A stretch of DNA of 64,000 nt from an uncultured Clostridia bacterium (GTDB lineage: Bacteria > Bacillota > Clostridia > Oscillospirales > Acutalibacteraceae), in NCBI GenBank assembly GCA_937876205.1, contig CALEII010000004.1, positions 1-64,000 of the forward strand. The letters are read 5' to 3'. Each line of letters starts with the position of its first letter. The first letter of the stretch is position 1. The notes below the pieces were generated by a model. That model did not search any database. It saw only the letters and a list, made by a program, of their open reading frames with translations, and had not been told where the DNA came from. The position numbers were made by a program, and so were the translations under genes. Below, piece by piece: positions 41,175 to 48,951 of the stretch.

Positions 41175-41674
41175 TGAGTAATATCATACTTATCGGTATG
41201 CCCGGTGCAGGGAAAAGCACTCTCGGTGTGCTTCTTGCAAAGGCAATGGGCAAGTTTTTTATTGACACAGACATTATCATTCAGCAGAAAACAAAAAGAC
41301 TTCTGCAGGATATAATCGATAATGACGGTACAGATGCTTTTCTGAGTCTTGAAGAAGAAATTCTGCTCTCTGTTGACGAAAGAAACACAGTTATCGCAAC
41401 GGGCGGCAGTGCAGTTTATTCTGAAAAGGCAATGGAGCATTTCAAGAAAAACGGAAAAATCGTTTATCTGCACGTTGACTTTTCTGAGATTGAAAAGAGA
41501 GTGACAAACATCACAACAAGAGGCATTGTGCTCAAAAACGGAAAAAATCTTGCAGACGCATTTGCCGAGCGCAAACCTCTTTATGACAGATATGCAGACA
41601 TCGTTATTGATTGCACAGGCTGTACAATCGAGGAATCCGTGTATAAATTAACCGAAATTCCATACATATATTGA
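41174..41674 (+). CDS. aroK: Shikimate kinase
   Basis: A 166-residue shikimate kinase, which phosphorylates shikimate in chorismate synthesis. Walker A is LIGMPGAGKSTLG at residues 6-18. FFIDTDIIIQQ holds the shikimate-binding Asp, and VIATGGSAVY is the substrate-binding glycine loop. The lid near RKPLYDRYADIVID is present. The protein is on the short side. Its start overlaps the previous stop (TAATG). With trpB elsewhere in the window, aromatic amino acid synthesis seems at least partly retained. Confidence 0.9.
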   Translation: MSNIILIGMPGAGKSTLGVLLAKAMGKFFIDTDIIIQQKTKRLLQDIIDNDGTDAFLSLEEEILLSVDERNTVIATGGSAVYSEKAMEHFKKNGKIVYLHVDFSEIEKRVTNITTRGIVLKNGKNLADAFAERKPLYDRYADIVIDCTGCTIEESVYKLTEIPYIY

Positions 41675-41699
41675 CTTTTGAACGAAAATATTGTAATAT
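41671..41699 (+). promoter_or_regulatory. Promoter of the first zinc-ribbon gene
   Basis: TTGACT, 17 bases, TAATAT. The -35 overlaps the aroK stop codon. Confidence 0.6.
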
Positions 41700-41731
41700 A
41701 AAATTGCAACATTGCAAAAGGAGGATATTTT

Positions 41732-42154
41732 ATGAATTGTAACAATTGCGGCGGTCAGTATCAGGATGATATGAATTTCTGCCCCTATTGCGGCACACCA
41801 AAGGCGACAGAACAATATACTCAGCCTGAATATCAGCAGCCACCCTACAACGCAAACCAGTACGGCTATCAGCAGCCTTATACACAACCCTATGCCACAT
41901 CATATCCCTATGAAAACCCGAAAGATAAGCCCTCAGCAGGTCTGAATTTCGTTGCGTTTTTATTCCCTATCGTGGGACTCATTCTTTACCTTATATGGAA
42001 AGATGAATACCCCAAGAAGGCAAAGAAAATCGGTAAATGGGCACTTGCATCGGTAATCATCGGCGTTATTTTCTACGCAATAGCTATGGTGCTGTGGTTT
42101 ACACTTTTCTTTACAGCAGGCATGTCAACATTTTCTTATATGACAAGTATATAA
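41732..42154 (+). CDS. Zinc-ribbon membrane protein with Gln/Tyr/Pro-rich linker
   Basis: A 140-residue protein with an N-terminal zinc ribbon (CNNCGGQYQDDMNFCPYCG), a low-complexity linker rich in Gln, Pro and Tyr (residues about 28-66, for example YGYQQPYTQPYATSYPYENP) and two membrane segments (NFVAFLFPIVGLILYLIWKD and ALASVIIGVIFYAIAMVLWF). The helices resemble small DUF4190-type membrane proteins. Its role is unknown. AAAGGAGG precedes ATG 41732. Confidence 0.82.
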   Translation: MNCNNCGGQYQDDMNFCPYCGTPKATEQYTQPEYQQPPYNANQYGYQQPYTQPYATSYPYENPKDKPSAGLNFVAFLFPIVGLILYLIWKDEYPKKAKKIGKWALASVIIGVIFYAIAMVLWFTLFFTAGMSTFSYMTSI

Positions 42155-42183
42155 ACCGGTTAAAATAAAAATATATATTAACA

Positions 42184-42212
42184 AAGAGGAGCTGCACTTT
42201 GCAACTCCTCTT
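42184..42212. terminator. Terminator between the first zinc-ribbon gene and the XRE gene
   Basis: AAGAGGAGCTGCA pairs with TGCAACTCCTCTT (one mismatch) around CTT. Convergent genes share it. Confidence 0.75.
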
Positions 42213-42423
42213 ATATATTGCGTTCTTTCTTATCTGTAAGACCTAACAGATAATCAGTTGACACTTCGTAAAAGTTCGCAAGCTTAATAAGAATATCCGT
42301 TGGTATATCACGCTGACCTAACTCATAATTACTGTAAACCTGTTGCGAACAGTTAAGCACTCTTGCAATTGTGCTTTGAGTAATATCGTTATCTTCCCTT
42401 AAATCACGAATATGTTTATACAT
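42211..42423 (-). CDS. Small XRE-family repressor
   Basis: A 70-residue protein that is all helix-turn-helix: IRDLREDNDITQSTIARVLN, then SQQVYSNYELGQRDIPTDIL and FYEVSTDYLLGLTD. Such small Cro/C1-type proteins bind palindromic operators as dimers. Two matching palindromes lie directly upstream at 42451-42492, covering its own promoter region and that of the divergent zinc-ribbon gene, so the pair forms a compact self-regulated unit. No strong ribosome site is visible (GGTGATGG just upstream). Confidence 0.9.
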   Translation of the reverse strand: MYKHIRDLREDNDITQSTIARVLNCSQQVYSNYELGQRDIPTDILIKLANFYEVSTDYLLGLTDKKERNI

Positions 42424-42450
42424 ATACCATCACCGATATCAAGTATATTA

Positions 42451-42467
42451 TACTGCAAAATGCAGTA
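42451..42467. promoter_or_regulatory. XRE operator 1
   Basis: TACTGCAAAATGCAGTA, a 17-bp palindrome with central AAA. It overlaps a TATAAT-like -10 for the repressor gene. Confidence 0.75.
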
Positions 42468-42496
42468 TTGACTTTTACTGCATTTTGCAGTAAAAT
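42468..42496 (+). promoter_or_regulatory. Promoter of the second zinc-ribbon gene
   Basis: TTGACT, 17 bases, TAAAAT, sitting exactly between and over the two operators. Confidence 0.75.
42476..42492. promoter_or_regulatory. XRE operator 2
   Basis: TACTGCATTTTGCAGTA, the reverse complement of operator 1. It occupies the spacer of the plus-strand promoter. Centre-to-centre distance is 25 bp. Confidence 0.75.
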
Positions 42497-42549
42497 GTAA
42501 ATTACAATCAGTTCCGACAAAAAGGGAACAATAAAACGGAGGTATATTT

Positions 42550-43248
42550 ATGTTATGTCCAAATTGTAAGAAAGAAATTCAGAATAATGTTCAGTTCTGT
42601 CCGGAATGCGGTACTGCTGTCACAATGCAGGCTCCCCCTGTTGCAAACATCAAAAAGCAGAAAAAGCCCATAACAAAAAAATGGTGGTTCTGGGTGATTA
42701 TTATTGTTGTGTTAATCACTTTAATAGGCTCATTTGCAGGAGATAAAAATGAAACTCCAAACTCTGTTGAGCAAATAAGCAAAACTGATACAATAGAGAC
42801 AACAAACAAATCTGACAAAATTCAAATCACTGAAGGAACAAAAATTACAACAGATAATATGCAAGTTATAATTAACAATGTTGAATTAACATATGATGTT
42901 CTTCCTGATGATACAAGTGGTTATTATTCACACTATGAAGCTGATGCAGGCAAAGTTTACATCTGTGTTGATATAGATGTAACAAACACAGCAAAACAAA
43001 ATCTTGACTGTGACAACATTGGCAGAGTAAAAGCAGATTATAATAACGGATTTACATATTCAGGCTTTGCTATAGTTGATGATCCCTCTCTTGGCTTTAC
43101 ATATGCGAACATTTCAAGCATTACTCCTCTTGAAACAAAGGGAATGAAATGGTTGATTGAATGCCCACAGGAAGTAGATGAAACTCAGAATCCTCTGTTT
43201 TTAGAATTTACTATTGATAGTGAAAAATATATTTATACAATCAGATAA
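42550..43248 (+). CDS. Zinc-ribbon, single-helix membrane protein with DUF4352-like external domain
   Basis: A 232-residue protein with a zinc ribbon (CPNCKKEIQNNVQFCPECG), a basic stretch, one membrane helix (WWFWVIIIVVLITLIGSFAG, about residues 46-65), a Thr/Ser-rich linker, and a C-terminal beta domain (VIINNVELTYDVLPDD, KVYICVDIDVTNTAKQNLDC) resembling DUF4352/DUF5067 immunoglobulin-like domains. The DNA is richer in A and T, with TTA, AGT and CAA codons less used by neighbours, which hints at recent arrival together with the XRE gene. CGGAGG precedes ATG 42550. Both operators cover its promoter. Confidence 0.8.
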   Translation: MLCPNCKKEIQNNVQFCPECGTAVTMQAPPVANIKKQKKPITKKWWFWVIIIVVLITLIGSFAGDKNETPNSVEQISKTDTIETTNKSDKIQITEGTKITTDNMQVIINNVELTYDVLPDDTSGYYSHYEADAGKVYICVDIDVTNTAKQNLDCDNIGRVKADYNNGFTYSGFAIVDDPSLGFTYANISSITPLETKGMKWLIECPQEVDETQNPLFLEFTIDSEKYIYTIR

Positions 43249-43256
43249 AGCAAAAT

Positions 43257-43283
43257 AAAAAAGGTCACGTTATGACCTTTTTT
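43257..43283 (+). terminator. Terminator after the second zinc-ribbon gene
   Basis: AAAAAAGGTCA and its exact inverse around CGTTA, ending in a T-run. Confidence 0.9.
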
Positions 43284-43367
43284 GTTTTTTAAGAAAAACA
43301 TCAGATTATAATTAAAAATTAAAGAAAACAGAAGAAAACGAGAGCTAAATTAAAACAGATAGTCATT

Positions 43368-43390
43368 TTTGACCTTTTTTGACCTTTGAC
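43368..43390. promoter_or_regulatory. CtsR box 1
   Basis: TTTGACC-TTT-TTTGACC followed by TTTGAC, the inverse orientation of the CtsR heptad direct repeat (GGTCAAA-N3-GGTCAAA). It overlaps the -35 box. Confidence 0.85.
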
Positions 43391-43414
43391 AGAAAAGTCA
43401 GAAATGATTATACT
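43386..43414 (+). promoter_or_regulatory. Promoter of the ctsR operon
   Basis: TTGACA, 17 bases, TATACT, bracketed by CtsR boxes. Confidence 0.82.
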
Positions 43415-43425
43415 TTAGTCAGAAA

Positions 43426-43448
43426 GGTCAAAGAAAGTCAAAGTCAAA
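43426..43448. promoter_or_regulatory. CtsR box 2
   Basis: GGTCAAA-GAA-AGTCAAA and a third GTCAAA, just downstream of the -10 box. Confidence 0.88.
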
Positions 43449-43478
43449 ATAATATAATCTATGACAGGAGATGCAGAT

Positions 43479-43928
43479 ATGAGTCTGAGCAATGATATAG
43501 CCGGTATGCTTCTTGCTATGCTTGAAGAAACCGGCAGAGCTGAAATCCAACGTAACGAGCTTGCCGAAAGGCTCGGTTGTGTGCCCAGCCAGATAAACTA
43601 TGTAATTTCTTCACGCTTCACTCCTGAAAACGGCTACACCGTTGAAAGCAGAAGAGGCGGCGGCGGATACATTAAAATAACAAGAATAAATTATTCGGCA
43701 AAAGAGCAGATGCTTATGCATATAATTAACTCTGTGGGCGACTCCATAGGTGAACAGTCTGCAAGAGCAATTATAATAAATCTTAATCACGGTGATTTTA
43801 TTTCTGCAGACAAGGCAAAAATTATGATAGCTGCTATAAACGAAAACTGTTATAAATCAGTACCGACAGAATACAGAAACAAAATCAGAGCATCAGTTCT
43901 GAAACAGATGCTGATTGCGGGAAGATAA
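43479..43928 (+). CDS. ctsR: CtsR, class III stress-gene repressor
   Basis: A 149-residue repressor that silences clp genes until heat or McsB activity removes it. SLSNDIAGMLLAMLEETGRA, ELAERLGCVPSQINYVISSR and the DNA-contacting glycine wing RRGGGGYIKI are characteristic. The start at 43479 is chosen because CAGGAGATG lies before it; ATG 43461 overlaps that site. Its own promoter carries two CtsR boxes, so the operon is autoregulated as in Bacillus. Confidence 0.95.
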   Translation: MSLSNDIAGMLLAMLEETGRAEIQRNELAERLGCVPSQINYVISSRFTPENGYTVESRRGGGGYIKITRINYSAKEQMLMHIINSVGDSIGEQSARAIIINLNHGDFISADKAKIMIAAINENCYKSVPTEYRNKIRASVLKQMLIAGR

Positions 43929-43960
43929 ACAATAATTCAACAAAAAAAGGAGACGATATT

Positions 43961-44452
43961 ATGTTATGTCAGAATTGCGGAAAAAATGAAGCAACAACAC
44001 ATCTCAAAAGAATAATCAACGGCGAAAAAGCAGAGACTCATCTTTGCTCACAGTGTGCAAATGCACTGGGCTACGGCTCTATTTTCTCAGGCTTCGGTCT
44101 TAATTTCGGGGACCTCTTCGGCGGATTTTTCGGCGATATGCCCGTCAGCAGACTTTCAAACAGAGTCATCCGTTGCGAAAAGTGCGGTTGCTCGTTTGAC
44201 GATATTGTAAAAAGCGGCAAAATCGGCTGTGCTGATTGCTACAAGACCTTCTATGATAAGCTTCTGCCGTCAATTCAGAGAATCCACGGCAAAACCGAGC
44301 ATCAGGGAAAATTCCCTATGGGCGCAGGTGAAGAGGTCAGACACGCACACAGACTCTCTGAACTGAAAGCCGAACTCAATAAAGCAATCGATGAACAGAA
44401 CTTTGAGCGTGCAGCTCAGCTTCGTGATGAAATAAGAGCAATGGAGGGGTAA
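43961..44452 (+). CDS. mcsA: McsA, zinc-binding activator of McsB
   Basis: A 163-residue protein with four zinc-binding Cys pairs (CQNC, CSQC, CEKC, CADC) and a C-terminal UVR motif (NFERAAQLRDEIRAME). McsA stimulates the arginine kinase McsB. AAAGGAG precedes ATG 43961. mcsB starts four bases after its stop. Confidence 0.93.
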   Translation: MLCQNCGKNEATTHLKRIINGEKAETHLCSQCANALGYGSIFSGFGLNFGDLFGGFFGDMPVSRLSNRVIRCEKCGCSFDDIVKSGKIGCADCYKTFYDKLLPSIQRIHGKTEHQGKFPMGAGEEVRHAHRLSELKAELNKAIDEQNFERAAQLRDEIRAMEG

Positions 44453-44455
44453 AAA

Positions 44456-45472
44456 ATGAACAAATGGTATAACGCAAAAGGTGAACACAACGATGTTATT
44501 CTGAGCACAAGAGTCCGTTTCGCAAGAAATCTTGCCGACTTCCCTTTCCCCTGCCGTCTTGACGAAGCAGGCAGAATCAAGGTTTGCGAAACAGTCCGTG
44601 ATGCACTCAGCGACGTATCGGGCATAAAGCTTCACTACATTGATATGAATGACCTTTCAGACAAGCAGGCAGTAGCACTTGCCGAAAGACACCTCATAAG
44701 CCCCGAATTCACTTCAGGCGGTAAGGGCAGAGCACTTCTTATATCAGAGGATGAGTCAGTGAGCATTATGCTCTGCGAGGAAGACCATATCAGAATTCAG
44801 GTCATCAAAGGCGGTCTCGACCTTGAGGGAGCTTTTGAGCTTGCAAACAGAATTGACGACCTGCTTGACTCAAAACTCAGCTTTGCTTTTGATGAAAGAA
44901 TCGGCTACCTGACACAGTGCCCCACAAATATCGGCACAGGTATGAGAGCATCGGTAATGATGCACCTGCCGGCACTCTCAAAATGCAATCAGATGTCAAA
45001 GCTCAGCTCCACAGTCAGCAAATTAGGTCTTACGGTCAGAGGCTCATACGGTGAGGGCTCTGTTGCAAAGGGTGATATCTATCAGCTGAGCAATCAGGTG
45101 ACACTCGGAATCTCAGAAAAAACAGCACTCGATAATCTTAAGTCAATCACAATGCAGATAGCTACTCAGGAGCGCTCTGCAGGTGAAGAATACGTTAAAA
45201 ATGTAAACATCCTCGACAGAATCACAAGAGCATACGGAATTCTTTCCTCTGCAAGACTTCTGAGCACAGATGAAATGCTCGACCTGTTCTCATGGGTGAG
45301 ACTCGGTGCAGTTTACGGCGTTCTCAATGTTGATATCACAAAGATAAATGAGCTTACAGAAACAATGCAGGCAGCAACTCTCGCAAGCAAAAACGGAGAA
45401 TTCCTCTCAAGTGACGAGCGTGATGAAATAAGAGCAAAAACAGTGAGAGAAGCACTGTTTGGCAAACAATAA
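44456..45472 (+). CDS. mcsB: McsB, protein arginine kinase
   Basis: A 338-residue guanidino-kinase-fold enzyme that phosphorylates arginine in damaged proteins and marks them for ClpCP. STRVRFARNLADFPFP, EEDHIRIQVIKGGLDL and CPTNIGTGMRASVMMHLP are family motifs. The residue before EEDH is Cys where Bacillus has Asn. The C terminus Gly-Lys-Gln and the stop are written by palindrome copy F, so the insertion was either tolerated at this end or trimmed the original tail. Confidence 0.94.
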   Translation: MNKWYNAKGEHNDVILSTRVRFARNLADFPFPCRLDEAGRIKVCETVRDALSDVSGIKLHYIDMNDLSDKQAVALAERHLISPEFTSGGKGRALLISEDESVSIMLCEEDHIRIQVIKGGLDLEGAFELANRIDDLLDSKLSFAFDERIGYLTQCPTNIGTGMRASVMMHLPALSKCNQMSKLSSTVSKLGLTVRGSYGEGSVAKGDIYQLSNQVTLGISEKTALDNLKSITMQIATQERSAGEEYVKNVNILDRITRAYGILSSARLLSTDEMLDLFSWVRLGAVYGVLNVDITKINELTETMQAATLASKNGEFLSSDERDEIRAKTVREALFGKQ

Positions 45473-45498
45473 TTTATCGGAACGATAAATTATTGTTT
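45464..45498. repeat. Palindromic repeat, copy F (perfect, inside the stress operon)
   Basis: AAACAATAATTTATCG and its exact 16-bp inverse around GAA. AAA CAA TAA provides the last codons and stop of mcsB. There is no T-tract, so it is not a typical terminator. It lies 20 bases before clpC and 5 bases before its ribosome site. Confidence 0.88.
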
Positions 45499-45518
45499 AC
45501 AGAAAGGATTGACAAGCC

Positions 45519-47954
45519 GTGTACAAATTCACAGGTTTCAATGAAAAAGCAAATGTGGCGTTGAACAATGCTGTCAATGCTGCAGAAGACTTAGGTCACA
45601 CTTATATAGGAAGCGAGCATCTTCTTCTGGGTTTACTCAGGGATTCAAGCTCCACAGCGGCAGTTATACTCACATCCCGCGGAATCACTGCACAGAAGGT
45701 TGAAGATGCAATAAGAAACTCAGTGGGTGTCGGGGTTCCCACAGAGCTTTCTTCAGAAGACTTTACCCCACGCTGTAAAAATGTAATTGAACTGTCTATG
45801 CTTATTGCAAAATCATCAGGTATGCCTCTTGTGGGCACAGAGCATCTTCTTCTCGCAATTGTGCGTGAATCACAGAGCTTTGCCGCAAGAATTATTGCAA
45901 AAGCAGGTGTTTCCGTTTATGATATTTCAAATGATATTTCAAGGGCAGTCTCAGGCAACACAGGCAAACCGTCACAGTCTCAGAAGCACGCAACAAACGG
46001 TAAAACTGACACCCTTGATAAATTCGGCAAAGACCTGACTGCTCTTGCAAAAGAAGGCAAGATTGATCCTGTAATCGGCAGGCATCAGGAGATTGAGCGT
46101 GTGACACAGATTCTCTCACGCCGTACAAAAAATAATCCTTGTCTTATCGGTGAGCCCGGTGTCGGTAAAACTGCAATTGCAGAGGGCCTTGCACTGAAAA
46201 TTGCGCAGAATGAAGTTCCCGAGCTTCTGAGAAACAAAAGAATTATTTCTCTCGACCTTACAAGTATGGTTGCCGGCACAAAATACCGTGGTGATTTTGA
46301 AGACAGAATCAAAAATGCAATTGAAGAAGTGACAAACGCAGATGATGTTATTCTCTTTATTGATGAAATACACACCCTTGTGGGCACAGGTGCCGCTGAG
46401 GGAGCAACAGATGCGGCAAACATTCTCAAGCCGTCTCTCGCAAGAGGAGAATTACAGGTTATCGGTGCAACCACAATTGATGAATACCGTAAAAATATAG
46501 AAAAAGATGCAGCACTTGAAAGGCGTTTTCAGCCTGTTACAGTCGGAGAGCCCACAGAGGCTGAAGCCGAAGAAATACTCAAGGGACTGCGAGACAGATA
46601 TGAAGCTCACCACAAGGTGAAAATAACAGATGAAGCAATAAAAGCTGCGGTAAAGCTCTCTGCAAGATATATCGGTGACAGATTTTTACCCGACAAGGCT
46701 ATTGACCTTATTGACGAATCTGCATCAAGAGTCCGTCTGAAGGCTTTTACCCCTCCTGACGAGCTGCGACAGCTTGAAATTAAGCTCAGTGAAATATCGG
46801 CTGAAAAGACGTCTGCAGTAAATTCGCAGGAATTTGAGCGTGCGGCATCACTGCGTGATGAAGAAAAAGAGCTTCAGAAGAAACTCAGCGAAGAGAAAGC
46901 AAACTGGGAAGAGAAACAAAGCCATATATCAGGTGAAATCGGTGAAAATGATATTGCCGAAATCATCGCTTCGTGGACGGGTATACCCGTAAACCAGCTG
47001 ACAATGGAAGAAAGTCAGCGTCTTCTGAATCTTGAAAAAGAGCTTCACGCAAGAATTATCGGACAGGATGAAGCCGTAACAAGCGTTGCGAAAGCAATCA
47101 GAAGAGGAAGAGTCGGTCTTAAAGACCCAAAAAGGCCTATCGGCTCATTCATTTTCTCAGGCCCGACAGGTGTGGGCAAAACCGAGCTTTGCAAAGCACT
47201 TGCCGAGGCAATGTTTGGTGATGAAAATGCAATAATCAGGCTTGATATGTCTGAGTATATGGAAAAACACACCGTTTCAAGACTTGTGGGCTCTCCTCCC
47301 GGCTATGTCGGCTTTGAAGAGGGAGGTCAGCTGACAGAAAAAATACGCAGAAAACCGTATTCGGTTGTTCTTTTTGATGAAATCGAGAAAGCACATCCGG
47401 ATGTATTCAATATGATGCTTCAGATTCTCGATGACGGTATTCTCACCGACTCACAAGGCAGAAAAGTGAGTTTCAAAAATGCAGTCATAATAATGACCTC
47501 AAATGTCGGTGCAAAGCTCATTACAGAAAAGCAGTCATCACTTGGCTTCTCAACCTCAGGAGGCTCTATGTCCTTCGAAAAAATCCGTGAATCTGTTATG
47601 GGTGAGCTTAAGAAAACATTCCGTCCCGAATTCATCAACAGAATAGATGATATTATCGTTTTCACAAGACTTTCAAAAGATAATATCAGAGAAATTGCAG
47701 TAAAGCTTCTGAATGAAGTAAACAGACGCACATCTGAGCTGGGCATCACTGTTGAATTCACGGATGCCGTTGCCGATAAGATTGCTGATGTGGGCTTCGA
47801 TGAGATTTACGGTGCAAGACCTCTTAAGCGTGCCGTCAGGTCAAACATTGAAGATAAGCTGTCAGAAATGATGCTTGAAGGCAGCATAAAAGCAGGCAGA
47901 ATATATGTATGCGATATAAATGACGGTGAAATAGTATTCAACGAAAAAGAATAA
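45519..47954 (+). CDS. clpC: ClpC, AAA+ unfoldase of the ClpCP protease
   Basis: An 811-residue HSP100 unfoldase. N-terminal double Clp repeat (YIGSEHLLLGLLRDSSSTAA, VGTEHLLLAIVRESQSFAAR), first AAA module with Walker A GEPGVGKT at 211-218, a UVR-containing middle domain (FERAASLRDEEKEL), second AAA module with GPTGVGKT near 548, and a C-terminal domain (GARPLKRAVRSNIEDKLSEM). It unfolds arginine-phosphorylated proteins for ClpP. The start is GTG 45519, with AGAAAGGA ten bases upstream. Last gene of the CtsR operon. Confidence 0.95.
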   Translation: MYKFTGFNEKANVALNNAVNAAEDLGHTYIGSEHLLLGLLRDSSSTAAVILTSRGITAQKVEDAIRNSVGVGVPTELSSEDFTPRCKNVIELSMLIAKSSGMPLVGTEHLLLAIVRESQSFAARIIAKAGVSVYDISNDISRAVSGNTGKPSQSQKHATNGKTDTLDKFGKDLTALAKEGKIDPVIGRHQEIERVTQILSRRTKNNPCLIGEPGVGKTAIAEGLALKIAQNEVPELLRNKRIISLDLTSMVAGTKYRGDFEDRIKNAIEEVTNADDVILFIDEIHTLVGTGAAEGATDAANILKPSLARGELQVIGATTIDEYRKNIEKDAALERRFQPVTVGEPTEAEAEEILKGLRDRYEAHHKVKITDEAIKAAVKLSARYIGDRFLPDKAIDLIDESASRVRLKAFTPPDELRQLEIKLSEISAEKTSAVNSQEFERAASLRDEEKELQKKLSEEKANWEEKQSHISGEIGENDIAEIIASWTGIPVNQLTMEESQRLLNLEKELHARIIGQDEAVTSVAKAIRRGRVGLKDPKRPIGSFIFSGPTGVGKTELCKALAEAMFGDENAIIRLDMSEYMEKHTVSRLVGSPPGYVGFEEGGQLTEKIRRKPYSVVLFDEIEKAHPDVFNMMLQILDDGILTDSQGRKVSFKNAVIIMTSNVGAKLITEKQSSLGFSTSGGSMSFEKIRESVMGELKKTFRPEFINRIDDIIVFTRLSKDNIREIAVKLLNEVNRRTSELGITVEFTDAVADKIADVGFDEIYGARPLKRAVRSNIEDKLSEMMLEGSIKAGRIYVCDINDGEIVFNEKE

Positions 47955-47960
47955 CATTAA

Positions 47961-47997
47961 AATCGGGGTATTTTAACATACCCCGATTATTTTTTTG
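47961..47997. terminator. Bidirectional terminator between clpC and the SLOG gene
   Basis: AATCGGGGTA-TTTTAACA-TACCCCGATT followed by T7. The convergent gene's last codons and stop lie within it. Confidence 0.92.
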
Positions 47998-48434
47998 CCC
48001 GATGCTGAAGCATAGAGTCTTGCATATTCACTTTTCTCTGCACAGATAACAACATCACTCAGGTCAATTATTGCCTGAGTGAAATCTGCCTGAAAATAAT
48101 CCTGTTCATCTCTTGCAAAGGTCAGACTTGCATCGCACTTTTCAAGCACATCAAAATATTCATCACGGAACGCCTCACTTTTTTCGCAGATGTGCTCCTC
48201 ATAAGGAATCACTGCAATAAGTCTTATAAATTCACTGCGGTTGCCGTTTTGTCTGTGTCTGCGCAAAATCACCTGCCTTGCACACATCAATCCGAATTCA
48301 GTGTCTGCCGTAAAAATAAATCCGCAGGCTCCTGAAGACAGAAAAAAATCAACCTGCGAATATATATGACGGCACAATTCCTCTCCCCTGTTTTCCGTTT
48401 CACCCAGAAAACAAACTGCACCTGTATTTTTCAT
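47973..48434 (-). CDS. SLOG-fold (DUF1273/YpsA-like) protein
   Basis: A 153-residue protein that resembles DUF1273/YpsA proteins of the SLOG superfamily, nucleotide- or ligand-binding Rossmann-like folds. FLSSGACGFIFTADTEFGLM corresponds to the conserved glycine-acid motif (family G-x-A-x-G-x-D). RLIAVIPYEEHICEKSEAFR and YFDVLEKCDASLTFARDEQD follow family order. Its start overlaps the mazF stop (TGATG), so the two are translated together. B. subtilis YpsA affects cell division, but the role here is unknown. Confidence 0.65.
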   Translation of the reverse strand: MKNTGAVCFLGETENRGEELCRHIYSQVDFFLSSGACGFIFTADTEFGLMCARQVILRRHRQNGNRSEFIRLIAVIPYEEHICEKSEAFRDEYFDVLEKCDASLTFARDEQDYFQADFTQAIIDLSDVVICAEKSEYARLYASASGKKIIGVC

Positions 48435-48784
48435 CAGCTCATCATAAGCCCAAAACTGACTGAGAGGGCCTGATTTATCTTTGACATTTCCTTGTCGTCA
48501 AGACTGCCCATCCGCTCCTTTAATCTTTGTTTATCCAGAGTTCTTACCTGTTCAAGAAGAACTATGGAATCCTTGGCAAGTCCGCATTCATCAGCATGAA
48601 CACTTATGTGTGTGGGAAGCTGAGTCTTGAATCTCTTGCTTGTTATTGCCGCCGCAATAACTGTGGGACTGTATCGGTTGCCCACATCATTCTGAACTAT
48701 AAGTACAGGTCTTATACCACCCTGCTCAGACCCTATAACAGGACTCAGATCAGCATAGTAAATGTCTCCTCTTCTGACATCCAT
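48434..48784 (-). CDS. ndoA: MazF/NdoA-type endoribonuclease toxin
   Basis: A 116-residue PemK/MazF-family ribonuclease that cuts mRNA at short sequences. VRRGDIYYADLSPVIGSEQG, GIRPVLIVQNDVGNRYSPTV and AAAITSKRFKTQLPTHISVH are the standard motifs. The start at 48784 follows GAGGAG. Unusually, no antitoxin gene (NdoAI/MazE) lies upstream: the preceding DNA is non-coding and contains palindrome copy G. The antitoxin might be encoded elsewhere, or the downstream SLOG protein could be functionally tied to it. Confidence 0.92.
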   Translation of the reverse strand: MDVRRGDIYYADLSPVIGSEQGGIRPVLIVQNDVGNRYSPTVIAAAITSKRFKTQLPTHISVHADECGLAKDSIVLLEQVRTLDKQRLKERMGSLDDKEMSKINQALSVSFGLMMS

Positions 48785-48853
48785 TTTTATCACGCTCCTC
48801 AATTTTTTGCCGGCAAGAATATTATTGCCGACAGAAGAAAGGGTTATGCAGGG

Positions 48854-48888
48854 AAACAATAATTTATCGCTCCGATAAATTATTGTTT
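48854..48888. repeat. Palindromic repeat, copy G (perfect)
   Basis: AAACAATAATTTATCG and its exact inverse around CTC, between the divergent ndoA and lipase genes, five bases before the lipase -35 box. Confidence 0.88.
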
Positions 48889-48893
48889 ACTTA

Positions 48894-48922
48894 TTGACAA
48901 ATTATCTGACGGATATTAAAAT
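48894..48922 (+). promoter_or_regulatory. Promoter of the lipase gene
   Basis: TTGACA, 17 bases, TAAAAT, starting five bases after palindrome G. Confidence 0.75.
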
Positions 48923-48951
48923 ATTATTACAATATTTTCCGGAGGTGCGAT

